From the NCBI GenBank assembly GCA_017311315.1, contig CM029610.1:40006870-40070869 (forward strand): 64,000 nt of DNA, in the 5' to 3' direction. The stretch's first letter is position 1, and the number at the start of each line of letters is the position of its first letter. The notes below the pieces were generated by a model, which did not search any database, was not told the origin of the DNA, and saw nothing but the letters and a program-made list of their open reading frames with translations. Shown here piece after piece: positions 1 through 10,974 of the stretch. Source of the DNA: Dendrocalamus latiflorus. Its lineage: Eukaryota > Streptophyta > Magnoliopsida > Poales > Poaceae. The position numbers and the translations under genes are program-made.

Positions 1-1425
1 GACGGGTCTGACGGCAACTACGCTCTTTGTTTACTCTTCGTAAATCTGTGGTATTACACCCAATTCCCCTCTATGTTGCATCTGTGTCAACCTTATAAAA
101 AACAAGCGTATAGCTCTCTTTTAAAATAATATATTGACTTATGGTGGTCTCACTTAAAGGGTTACATATTACAAGGCTTTATATAGCCCTTTGGAAGGGT
201 CCACAAAACCTCTAATCTTGTACAACTCAACCCTATATTGTATTAGACTTGAACTCTCACAAAAAAAGAAACTAAAATAAAATAAGATAAAAATCCGTGA
301 TGTTTCTGAAGATGGAGTCTCTTTCATTACGTAGCCCTTGAAATAAGCTTTCCAACGAGCCTAAGAACTTCTCAATTAGACTCCGTATTTCAAAGTTGTT
401 GCCTTTTATTCGCAGTATATACCTTCAGACTACTCTGAACACAGTCGAGGGTCTGATCGGACTGGTCCAATCGTCACTGAGACCGATCGAATGGATCCAT
501 GCGTCTCTGAAGCCAATCGAACAGTGCGAATGTTCGGACTGGTCTGAACATCACCAAAGCGATCGGGCGGTCCGCGGACGATCGAACTGGTGGCTATAGT
601 AATCCAGTCATAGCAGTCGTAGTCATAAGTCGAGCTGCGCAGTGGTCATAGGTCGTAGAAGTCACAGTCGTAGTTGTGCAGTAGTCTTAGCTACAATGGT
701 TATAACAGTCATAGTTATATGTCGGCAGTCGTAAGCTTCAGTGACGGTCGGTGCTCGAAGACCTGTGTGGTCGAAATGCTGGTCGACAAGCCATGGTCGG
801 TAAAGCGGTCGATGAATCCATGATCAAAGATGTGGTCGGTGAAGTGATCGAAGACACCATGGTCGGTTGAAAGTACTGTGGTCAAAGGCACCGTGATCAT
901 AGGAATCGTGGTCGAAAGCAGCAGTGGTCTGAACATCACCAAAGCGATCTAACTGTCCAAAGACGATCGAATGGTGCCGACTATATCCAAAGTCATTTGG
1001 CCTGATCCAGAAGTTGTTTTTGTTGCCTACTGGATTGGTCCGAACGTCCTGAGTGGATTCGTGAGTTTGGTTAAACTTGCGAACGATCCGACTTGGCCTT
1101 GATTATTTGGACTTATCTCCCCTTGCTTGGCCTTCATGAGCTTCTCCTCCATTGTTTCGACTCCAAAAGCTTCATAACATTCAAACCTGAGAATGCACAA
1201 TACATTTGTATGAGGTAATATCCAATTCTCATGTAAATTAAAACTAAATTCAACTAGGAGTGACTTCACCTGTTGATTAATCTTTTTAGCTCGTGCTCAC
1301 ATAAACGGTCCAATCGGAATGTCTTCATTATCTGGTACACTTGAAGAGATGTACAATGCATTAGTGTCAACGAGATCTTCTAAACACATCTTGATTGTAG
1401 GCTTATACAAATTGAGTATGGGCTT
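1..1425 (-). repeat. 3' LTR of the left element, cut by the window start
   Basis: It matches 7045-8386 with many substitutions and small indels. Similarity fades after about 1425, where the two copies read differently. The U5 end lies before base 1. It contains a stretch (about 600-930) rich in GGTCG and TCGTAG words. Confidence 0.55.
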
Positions 1426-1835
1426 GTATGTAATTGCATAAGATAGTAGTAGCTCTGTATCTCCAAGTATAATAATTAAAGGCCCAATTAAATTGGAGTT
1501 CACTGGATAATTTTTAATGTGTCTCAATAATTCTTTCCAGTTAAATAATATATTTAACTAAGAAGTACAAGACATGAGCGTATCCGCATCATCCTCGCCT
1601 TCTTCAAGAAAAGCCGTCCTTGGCTTTTGATAGCCTAAAATTGTGCTAAACAAAAAATACAACGTATATGCATGGTAAATGTGTCTATCATTAACACTTT
1701 TTCTGTTTAGCACATCATGCACATCTAAAGGTGTAGTAAACAAAAAGAATAAAACATAAGCATGGTATATGTATTAATCAATTATTGTGTTATTATTATT
1801 ATTTTGCACATACCATTTAATACAACAGTAGTCAT

Positions 1836-3928
1836 CAGTGGCGGAACCAGGATTTGGTTACGCCCCGGGCTAAACTCTAGCAATGTAGAACTAACGCCGA
1901 TTTATACCTATACCACGGCATAACAAAAGTAGGCTCCATATACTTGGGTTTAGACCAAAGACTTATATTTTTTTTGCTGTTGGCAAACTAATACAAGAAG
2001 CATAACAAAGTCAAGCTTTCAAAAGGCCACATATAAGTCATCTAAGATGAAAAATAGGCAAGATCAAACAAAAATTACATGTACCAAACTATGGGCTAAA
2101 TTTTTAGCAATGTTTTAGCAAACTGGAGACAACATCATATTGATATATAAGTAAAGATATGAAAAAGTCTGACATTGACAAAAGACAAAAGCAATTACCT
2201 CGTTTTCTGCATTTCCGTTATCTTTGCCTTCTGCATTTCCATTATCTTTGCCTGCACGATGAAGACAATCAAAAAAATATCAGGACTCTAAATAGAATAG
2301 CTCAATGGCTCATGCTCGTATTTGAAGTATGGTATTGTAGTGCTATTCACTGGGATGTTTGTTCACTAACAATGCTAGGAGCATAGGATCACTTCTAGTC
2401 TACAACTATAGGAAGTGTGTGCTGGATATTCATCCTGTTAAATGCTGATAGATATGCAAAATATTCACAAAAAAGTAATGGTCCATGATGTGCTGATAGA
2501 TGCTCACATTCTTGATATACTCGAAAATATATGGGGTGAAATTAGATGCAACAATTATGAATATCATACTCTAGCCATCACCTTGAAAAAATAGACAGGG
2601 AATGCCCTCACTGCTGTAGCTGCCTCCTCCCTTTCCTTTACAGTCTTCAATATCAATGTCTTGAGAAAATTCATCACTTGAATTGCATGTATAAAAGCAG
2701 TCAATGGATCAGCCATCTGAAAGAGATAAAATATGTTCTCTCATTAGGCTCTGAATTGGAAAAAAAATCCTTAGGTTGAGAAAAAATGAAAAATAAATGG
2801 GCTTGCCAATAACCTGAGTCATGTTTGGTGCGAAAACCATAGCAATGTTGCGAGCATTCATTTTGTTGCAAGTTTCATGTTCCACAACATCTGCCATTAG
2901 ATTGATGGCCCAATCAAGTAATGATGCTTCCACTGGAGGTAGCATATTTGCAAGGAGTGCATACTCTTCTTCAGTGTTGTAGCGCATCACTTGTTTTGGA
3001 GTCAATGAGTCCAAAACTCCACTTGTAAGTTCCCGAAATCATGCCTATAATCAGCAGCCAAAATTGATTATGGAACGGTGTGGGAGAAAAACTGATAAAA
3101 ATAAAAAGGAACATTTCTTTGTAGTGGCTTTCCAAGATTTTGCAGTTACGGCGGCGGCGGCGATTGATGGAGGTAGCGGCGGCGGCGGGGGGTACGACGT
3201 AAGAGCGCCTGGATTGGCGGCGCGCGACGAGGCTTTAGGAGCCGAAGCCGGAGGTACCGCGGGCGGCCACCCCACTCGGGCCCCGGCGACGGCGAGAGAA
3301 ACGGCAGCCAAAGCAGCGGAGCCAGAGGAGGAGGCGGAGCCGAGGAGGCGACGCCGCGAGGGGGAGGCGGAGACGGAGAAGGCGAGGGCGGAGCGCCCAA
3401 GCGGGGCGGGGGGCGACCGGGCGACGCTGGCGCTGGGCCGCTGGCCGCCTGGCCATGAGGTGGGCGGCGCCGCCGCGCAGGGCAGGAGGAGCCGAGGAGG
3501 GGCGCTGGCCGGGAGGCGGGGCGGCGCCGAGCCGCCGAGACGGGGCGGGGCGGGCCGGTGCGGTGCCGAGACGGGGTGGCGCCGAGACGAGGCGGCGAGC
3601 CGCGAGCGGTTGCGGCCTTTCGCCGCCGGCTGCTGGCGTGAGTGGGCTAGGGTTCTGAGGAGAGAGCAGCGCCACAGCGCGTGGAGCGAGCGGCGAGCAC
3701 ACAAGGTGGACCAAGCGGCGCTCGATGTGGGCCGAGCGCGTGAGTGGTCCGCGCGGAGACAGACAACAGTGGTGGGCTGCTTGCATGTGGGCTGCTGGTA
3801 TTTGCTACCTGGGCTGAAACTTAGAATTAATACCCCGGGCTGGGCTGAAAATACCTGGGCTATACATTGTATATTTTCTCACGCCCCGGGCTAGAGCCCA
3901 CCTTGCCAGGGGCCCAATTCCGCCCCTG
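1836..3928. mobile_element. hAT-type DNA transposon carrying RopGAP exons (Pack-hAT)
   Basis: The element begins CAGTGGCGGAAC and ends with the complement of CAGGGGCGGAAT. It is flanked by perfect 8-bp direct repeats gtagtcat at 1828-1835 and 3929-3936. An 8-bp duplication with CAG-type ends is the hAT superfamily signature. Subterminal CGCCCCGGGCT blocks are also inverted. No transposase reading frame is visible, so it must be mobilised in trans. It holds a two-exon RopGAP fragment (2595-3044, minus strand) and a very GC-rich 3150-3760 segment of unknown origin. The small hAT at 51892-52444 has nearly the same ends. It is inserted in the interior of the older retrotransposon. Confidence 0.85.
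2595..3044 (-). pseudogene. Captured RopGAP (RhoGAP domain) gene fragment, two exons
   Basis: Exon 3044-2814 encodes the C-terminal half of a RhoGAP domain, with FREL, VLDSLTPKQVM, LLDWAINLMADVV and NARNIAMVFAPNMTQ. A 97-bp GT-AG intron (2813-2717) follows, then an exon from 2716 beginning MADPLTAFIHAIQVMNFLKTL. Plant Rop GTPase-activating proteins, which carry a CRIB domain before the GAP domain, have this same order. Here the CRIB domain, the arginine-finger half and the C-terminus are absent. The codon before FREL is TGA where the family has Trp, so the copy is also broken. The left end of homology is approximate. Its position wholly inside hAT ends shows it was transduplicated. Confidence 0.8.
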
Positions 3929-4169
3929 GTAGTCATAAGATGTATGTGTTGTGGTTACAGACCAAACAGAGAGAGAGTGTGTAGTAGTGGGGAGTTGAGT
4001 AAATGAATGGCTTAGGCCCCTTTCCTCATGGTCTATGTCTTATATTACATCCACATGGGGAGTGCCTTTACAATTATACCCTCATACATGAGTCCTTTCC
4101 TCAGGGGTACTTATGTCACTATACATGTCCCATTCTGGGCCTTACACTCCCTTAACAGGCCTGCTGGGC

Positions 4170-5724
4170 TTAGGTGGGGGCCACCCCTACAACAGTATGC
4201 ACTGTAATATTATCATTCACCTCATTCTCCCTCCCATGAGAATAGGTCATCTTCGACTTTTCTAAAGACATAGACAAGATATCAAAAGGTAAAACCCGAT
4301 CAAATTGTTCAAATATGGGAGAGAAAATTTTTAGTGTCTTCCATGTTTTAACAGTGCTACTCTGATTACTTGTATATGATTGCACATCAAAGGGTAAATA
4401 AATAAGCTTAAGAAATCTTTTAAAATAGGAAGCACTATTGTTGAAACTCATCTCATTGTTATCATGATATGTCACAAATAATTGTTTATCCAAAACATGC
4501 GATTTCAATTTAGCAAGATTATCACATGTAATGCATATTCGATAAACATATAACTTGTTATCTACACTATAATTTCCAATCAAATTAAATATATATGTGT
4601 AGGCATATGTACTAACTAGCGATTCCAAATATGAAATTTCAGCAACATTCTCAATCACACTAGATAGCTCTCTAGGACTATTGAATATGATATAGTATAA
4701 AGAATCGTCAGGGAATATTCTACTAAGAACTTCTTTTTGAGTAATCAATTCCACATTATGTAAATTAATCACATTAAATTTGGAATGTGAGATTTCCAAT
4801 TGGGCACAAAAATTCTCAAAATTAGTTACCTTTTCTTGTTTACTACCAATATATAACCTTGAACGTCCTCCTCAGTTGATGTAGGTAGTATAGCTTCATC
4901 TTCAAGCGGTGTAGTTTGTTGAGCATTCATCTCCTCTTCTTCTTTATCCTGCTCAATGTGGGAAACAACACTGGAAGTAGTGAGCAAGTAATTATTTTCA
5001 TAAATATCCTCACATGACCTATCATCTACTTCTCTCATTTCTTTTGATGTGTTTCTCACTCTTAATTTGGATGCCCTCAACCACACATATGGTGGAATCA
5101 CACAACTCGCTGTTTTTATTACTCTCACTCAATTTGGCTATGTGGTTCTCATCCTCACATGGGTTTTGAAGCATCTCATCTTTCTCTATGGATCGTGGGC
5201 AGGCAAGGGCACAATTACCATCAACCATGATCTCCTCATGCAGCAACAGGGTAGTACTACATGGCACCTTAACCGATCGAAGAGAAAGTCCCATGCTCGA
5301 TCGTCTTCTCATACGATGCATTGGTAAAGGCATGCAAACTGAAGTGTGGACTCAGGTTGAACTATGGTGTACGCCTCTCTATAATTCTCTTCTCCTCCTC
5401 TATAGCATAAATAACAAAATTTTGCATGCTACCATCATATTTCAAACGAACAGCAACAGCAATCTCAGAATTCAAACCTCTTTTGAAGTAAACCCTCATT
5501 GCATATGCCTCATTGATGTTAGTACAATACATAGCATAATTCAACTCATCATAATAAGATTGGACATATCGATGTTCTCGGTAAATGCTCTTCATATGAT
5601 GAAGTAACTCAAGCTCATACTCATATGGCATAAACTCGTTTCTCATGACCTCATTCAATTCTTCCCATGTAGTGACATTGCTTCTCAAGATATCGTTTCC
5701 ACCAAGTGCATGCATATTTTTCAA
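4170..5724 (-). pseudogene. Degenerate Ty3/gypsy-type gag remnant
   Basis: The best-preserved part is 5362-5724 (120 aa). It has the W..L...M...F.P..Y.. and SYYDELNYA pattern of the retrotransposon gag domain, followed by an EEEKR-rich stretch. Downstream in transcription order are frame-shifted acidic pieces (5333-4826) and an open 209-aa stretch (4799-4170) that I do not recognise. No CCHC zinc knuckle or protease motif is visible. It lies between the primer site at 6823 and the left LTR, as gag should. The function of the 209-aa part is unknown. Confidence 0.5.
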
Positions 5725-6822
5725 ACTCCATGGTGGCTTGTGTCACTTTCTTGGCTTCGGACAGTTTCTGAAACTTGAGGTCACATTCGAGTTGTTCCAC
5801 CTATTCAAGATATTCCTTTAGATTTGTACTTCCATAGAATGGGAAATACAAGTATCGAGAGTTGCACTATGTGGAACAAAATATTGAATCTCCTGCCATT
5901 GTTAGTATTGCAAAATAGCAAAAAAATATGTGGAATCACTCATCCTCACCCTCTCTTTACCAACCAAAGTTCTTATGCCTCCTCAGATCGCGAAGACACA
6001 CGTACCTTAGTGACAGTAGATAATCAAAGGTGATAGATTAAGCGAATTCAAAGTCCAAGTACTGTATGAAACAATGGTTTATATGTGGAGCTTGGATGGA
6101 AAAGAATTTACCTATACAATCCGAAATTCTAGATATTGTAAAGTAAAGTAATAATCCAAGGTAGAATACTTTGCTTAAGTGCTGATCCTTGGTTTGAGTG
6201 AAGTGTATGAATACACATGGAAAGATCAATGCAACTCAATGCAAAAAAAGGAATGAGCTAAATAAAGACAATCTGAAACTAAGGATTAAATAGCCCGTTT
6301 TGCACCAAGTACTAGGAGAGATGCTAGCCAATTGCAATATTATGAATATAAGGGCACAAGATTGCTCAAAAGGAGCAGATTACATAATCTAAAAAATTTT
6401 GTGACTTAAGCTTCGGCCAATTAGTTCTTTTTCTAGCCTTTTTTCAAGCCATAGCTCTTTCTGTACGTTGGCTATTTTCTTTGCACAAAAACTCAAATTT
6501 CAATAAGTGTAATTTATTACTAAGAGCAGCCCATATTGCAATGTCCAAAGCTAGCCTCAAATATGAAAGGAAATAATATAAGTGAAGCTCACTATGATTA
6601 ATGCTTTCGGATGAAACAAAGGAAATGACATATTGATTAAGCTACACAAAAGAAACATGACTATCAACACTTAAACAAAAATTATAATGGATCAAAACCT
6701 AACAAAACTAGCGAAAACAACATAGACAAAAACTAGGGTTTGAATATATTTTTGGCTTTTGTGTATAGGATAAAAATAAATAAATCTAACTATGGGTAAA
6801 TTGATTCTACTATGGTAACCGT

Positions 6823-6834
6823 GCTCTGATACCA
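6823..6834 (-). promoter_or_regulatory. Primer-binding site (initiator-Met tRNA)
   Basis: The minus strand reads TGGTATCAGAGC, the standard plant tRNA-iMet primer site, three bases inside the LTR edge TGATATGG at 6838. This fixes the orientation of the left element. Confidence 0.75.
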
Positions 6835-6837
6835 AGA

Positions 6838-8386
6838 TGATATGGGGTGCTAGCTCTTCACGACATAGGATCATTTGGATCCATGCAACCTAACGAACCA
6901 ATGGCGCCAACCAATGTTTTAATACAACAACCTGCGATAAAAGAATTCGCCCAACCACACGCTTCGATCCTCGTCTGCTCGACCACATAAAAGTAGACGT
7001 GACGTTCTTCTTGCAAAACATGAGGAATCACAAGAACAACGGGGCTGAGAACACCCAATTCCCCTCTAGGTTGCATATGTATGTCAAACTCTAGAAAGAA
7101 CAAACGTATAGCTCTCTCTCAAAATAAAAGATTGATTCATGGTGATCTCACTCAAAAGTTTACATATTACAAGGCTATATATAGCCCTTTGGAAGGGTCC
7201 ACAAGACACCTAATCATATACGACTCTACCCTATATTGTATTAGACTCGAACTCTCACAAAAAAAAGAAACTAAAATAAAATAAGATAAAAATTCATGAC
7301 ATTTCTGAAGATGGCATTATGTAGTTCTTGAAATAAGCTTTTCAACGAGTCTAAGAAATCCTCAATCAGACCCTGTATGTGAAAATTATTACCTTTTATT
7401 CGCAAGATATACCTTCGGACTACTCTGAACACAGTTGAGGGTCTGATCGTCACCGAGACCAATCGAACGGATCCGCATGTCTCCAAAGCCAATCGAATGC
7501 TGCAAACGTTCGGACTAGTCCGAACGTCACCGAAGCGATCGGCGGTCCACGGACGATCGAATTTTGGCTACAGTAATCCAGTTGTAGTAGTTGCAGTCAT
7601 AAGTCGAGCTAGGCAGTGGTCATAGGTCATAGAAGTCACAGTCGTAGCTGTGCAGTGGTCGTAGCTACAGTGGTTGTAGCAATCATAGTCATAGGACGAT
7701 AGTTGTAAGCTACAGTGACGATCGGTGCTCGAAGACCTATGTGGTTGGAAATACTGGTCGACAAGTCGTGGTCAGTAAAGTAGTCGATGAAGCCATGGTC
7801 GAAGATGTGATCGACAAGCCGTGGTCAGTGGAGCAGTCGAAGGCACCATGGTCGAAAGCACCATGGTCAAAGGCACAGTGGTCGAAAGCAACAGTGGTTC
7901 GAACATCACTGAAGCGATATAATGGTTTGAAGACGATCGAATAGTGTTGACTGTATCTGAAGTCATTCGACCTGATTCAGAAGTTGTTTTTGATGTCGAT
8001 TGGACTGGTCCAAACGTCCTGAGTGGATTCGTGAGTTTGACTGACCTTGTGGATGATCCGACTTGGCCTCGATTGTTTGGATTTATCTCCCCTTGCTTGG
8101 CCTCCATGAGCTTCTCCTCTATTGTTTCGACTCCGAAAGTTTTACAACGTTCAAACCTAAGAATGCACAAAATATTTGTATGAGGTAGTATGCAGTTCTC
8201 ACGTAAATTAAAACCAAACTCAACTAGGAGCGACTTCACTTGTTGATTAATATTTTTAGCTCGTGCTCACGTAAATGGTCTAATCAGAATATCTTCATCA
8301 TTTGGTACACTTGAAGAGATGTACAATGCACTTGTGTCGACGAGATCTTCTAAACACATCTTTACTCTAAGCTTATATAGACCGAG
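6838..8386 (-). repeat. 5' LTR of the left element
   Basis: This copy starts next to the primer site and matches the left copy from about 7045 onward. The first 200 bp have no partner because the window starts too late. It is cut at about 8386 by the next element, so the true U3 start is not seen. Confidence 0.55.
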
Positions 8387-8620
8387 TATGGTGTCTCCAG
8401 GAGATCGTACTCGATGACCTGACCTATAATAGGTCTCGTTCATACAAGGGTGATACTCCTTGCATTCCATCTATTGTTGGAGATTCCTCGCTCGAAGTGG
8501 TGATCGAGCACTTTCGAAGGCTCGTCGATCCGGGGACATTCGTGGAACTCTTCTTTGATTGGAGCCATTGTTGGGAGAATGATGTGACTTATCATTATGT
8601 CAATTCCCTCAAGGTGAGTT

Positions 8621-9594
8621 CTACGAACGACTAGATGCAATCGTACTTGTGCAAATCCTAGAGTTATGTCGATGAGGTTGCTTGAGTCTGTCCATCATGC
8701 TTCGGAGTGTTCGCATGATTCCTTCAACAAAGTGGTCATAGCCTAGTGCTCGAGCAAGCTCTTGAGTTGGATTCTCGAGTAGGTCATTTATGCGTTGGAG
8801 CTCTCGAGCCTCTTCAGTTTGGTAATAGGCGTGCCCAGGTAGAGACCTTTGGGCAGCCATCCTTCTCCTTCGAGCAGTCTTAGGATCCTCAATATCTAAG
8901 GCCGGTTGAGGCCACCTCAAAGGAGAGCAATTATTTTGAGGATTTCTCCCACACTCATCAGAGTACTCACCGGGCTCATCACTGGATGTCTCCTCACCAT
9001 CACCACAAGGGGTTGCAGTGTGAGACCAACAGATAGCATTGTCAGCCCTTCCTCTGGGAGAGCGATCAGAATCTGCGGAGAGGGCAAAGACCTCCTGCCT
9101 ATAATCTCCACTTCCCTTGCTTGAAGTGTCATCCAACGAGAGCGCATCGCGACTTGGAGTAAACCCCACCAAGAAGGAGAATCCTGGGTTATAACTGTCT
9201 CCTGTTGGAGTTGAACTCTATGAAAGTATGGGCGAACTCACAGGGAGCCCACCCACGCTATCTGTGTGGACAACCGGAGAGTTACAGCCATCAGATGCCG
9301 ATGGAGTCCCAGAATGCGGGATTCCAAGACTCATTGAGCCTGATCGAATGGCCACTAGGGGACTCGAACACTTAGTGGTAGACCCTTGTCATGTTGTGAG
9401 TCCTGCTCATAGTCGGATTGACCCTTGCCCTTTGAAAAAACTCGTTCCTCCATAAAGCGTAAAGATGCGGGGGATAAGGATCTCTCCTCAGCCCTATCCA
9501 TGGCACGGTCTCTGGGATCATGCGAGGGATCTCCAGTGACAGCCTCACTATCGGATGAAAGCATGGTCTGCTCATAGTCGTAGCAGTCATCCAT
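8621..9594 (-). pseudogene. N-terminal gag of Tat-like element, frame-shifted
   Basis: Two overlapping frames (9594-9355 and 9172-8621) make an acidic, serine-rich N-terminus. It is followed by an arginine-rich RRRRMAAQR segment and a helical LARALGYDHFVEGIMRTL region. This organisation resembles the start of grass Tat/RIRE2-type gag proteins. Pol is missing. The assignment rests on the neighbouring primer site as much as on the protein. Confidence 0.4.
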
Positions 9595-9737
9595 ATCAGG
9601 GTTCGCGTAGTCAGCCAGGTTGAACTAGTTCTCCTCGTTCCACTCTCCTGCTATGAGGACATCAGAAAGAACAGATAACGTCTACAAGGAATTACTGAGG
9701 TTTTGGAAGAAAGATCCCCACGGATGGCGCCAACTAT

Positions 9738-10480
9738 TGATGTTTTAGTATCGATCGTACGTATGATTTGTTTGGGTTCAAGAGATCTCTCACCATGGAT
9801 CTCTGGCTACGACCTGGCTATGATCACACAGAGATAGGACACTGGGATTTTTATATAGGTTCAGGCCTTCTGCTGCGAGTATAACAATCCTACTTCCTAT
9901 GTGGATATTACTCAATGATCTGATTACAATAGAGAAAGTAATGTGAAAAACCTTACTCTACTTCTCTTCTCCCTCCCCTAGATCCTCCCTAACACCCCAC
10001 CTTTATATAGCTTATGAAGTGACGACAGTTCGTTCCATGCCAAGAGGCACCTTTATGCTTCGGATGATAATCGTCCGACGGGAGTTATTGTCAGATAGAT
10101 GTGGTTCACTCGTCGTGCGACGGTTACTGTTAGGGAGAAGTTATGCGCAGTTATTTCGAAGAATAAATTCATGTGCTAACTGCCTTGTCAAATAGACCGA
10201 CAATATGGCCGGTTGTTGTAGACAAGCCAATCGAAGTTAATATAGCCGTAGAAGAACTGACGACCACGTCATAATTGTGTTATGACTTACGACCATACCA
10301 TGTTCGTAGAATAACTTACGACCACACCATACTCATAGAATAACGTACAACCAGAGAGTAGTCGTGGAAAGACTTAAGACTAGAGAATGGTCTTAGAAGA
10401 GGCTTACAACCATTTGGCTAAGTTTCTTTCTTAGTCGTGAGGAGTATACCTAAGAAGTATAATAACATGATAATATCATT
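9738..10480 (-). repeat. Probable 5' LTR of the Tat-like element
   Basis: It begins TGATGTTTTAGTATCG next to the primer site. Several TTACGACC(A) words occur at 10.28-10.43 kb. There is no second copy in the window, so the right end is an estimate. Confidence 0.35.
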
Positions 10481-10490
10481 TTAGATAAGT

Positions 10491-10843
10491 AATTTAAAGA
10501 TCGTTATATCCTCGTTAATAAGATACAGCAGGGGAAAGGGAACTTAAGTGGCTGTGCTCAGCTTGTCTTGCAAACATGACAGCAATGCATGATGCAAATA
10601 TGGTTTGAGTCGCTACGAGGAAAGAGAGGATTGGCAAATATGGTTTAGTTATACCATACCGGCAGCATGATGCAAGCGTAGAACTAGCTGTTACCACTAA
10701 CAGGATAAATTGATAATTACCACTAACAAGAGAAATTGATAATTGCTCAGCTTCGTTGTCGTATACTCGGTGATAATGCACACCTGACACCTTGGCTCTG
10801 ATCAGGACGCCTCAACAGCTAGCTCAGTGACTCACAATACAAC
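10491..10843. other. Short unassigned spacer
   Basis: It lies between the Tat-like element and the LINE. Because the LINE target-site repeat links 10860 to 16006, this DNA was contiguous with the AGO1 3' flank before the LINE arrived. I see no convincing gene. A 91-codon minus-strand frame here has no family I know. Confidence 0.4.
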
Positions 10844-10860
10844 AGTTATCATTAAGGATT
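10844..10860 (+). repeat. LINE target-site duplication, left copy
   Basis: This 17-bp sequence pairs with 16006-16022, with a single t/g difference. It shows that the two sides were adjacent before insertion. Confidence 0.85.
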
Positions 10861-10974
10861 TTTTTTCTCGAACGCGCAGGAGAACTGCGTATCATTATAT
10901 TAAGAAGAAAACAAAGGAGTCTAGACGACTTGTACAACCCCTAAAGGGGGAAGAAAAACAACAACACTCGGCCA

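Larger units (their letters stand above)
1..8386 (-). mobile_element. Decayed long-LTR retrotransposon, gag only, minus strand
   Basis: Bases about 50-1425 and 7045-8386 are diverged direct repeats in the same order. They share the AT-rich leader, the GGTCG-rich tract and the block ending at the AAACACATCTT run. A primer-binding site complementary to initiator-Met tRNA lies on the minus strand at 6823-6834, just left of the right-hand copy, so that copy is the 5' LTR and the left copy the 3' LTR. The left LTR is cut by the window edge. The interior encodes gag-like protein but I see no protease, integrase or reverse transcriptase, so this looks non-autonomous or internally deleted. A hAT element (1836-3928) sits inside. 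The two copies have drifted, which suggests an old insertion. The outer U3 boundary is not resolved because the next element abuts it. Confidence 0.6.
8387..10490 (-). mobile_element. Truncated Tat-like Ty3 element, 5' part only
   Basis: Around 9712-9732 the minus strand reads TTGGCGCCATCCGTGGGGAT, the form of primer site used by Tat-lineage grass elements. A likely LTR starts TGATGTTTTAG at 9738 and runs right to somewhere near 10.48 kb. To the left lie gag-like frames, but the element stops at 8387 before any pol domain. It appears to interrupt the neighbouring LTR. I could not find matching target-site repeats. Confidence 0.5.

Noticed and set aside
3064..3894. 276-codon plus-strand frame and overlapping minus-strand frames
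   Set aside because: They lie inside a hAT element in very GC-rich DNA where all frames are open; no domain or splice logic.
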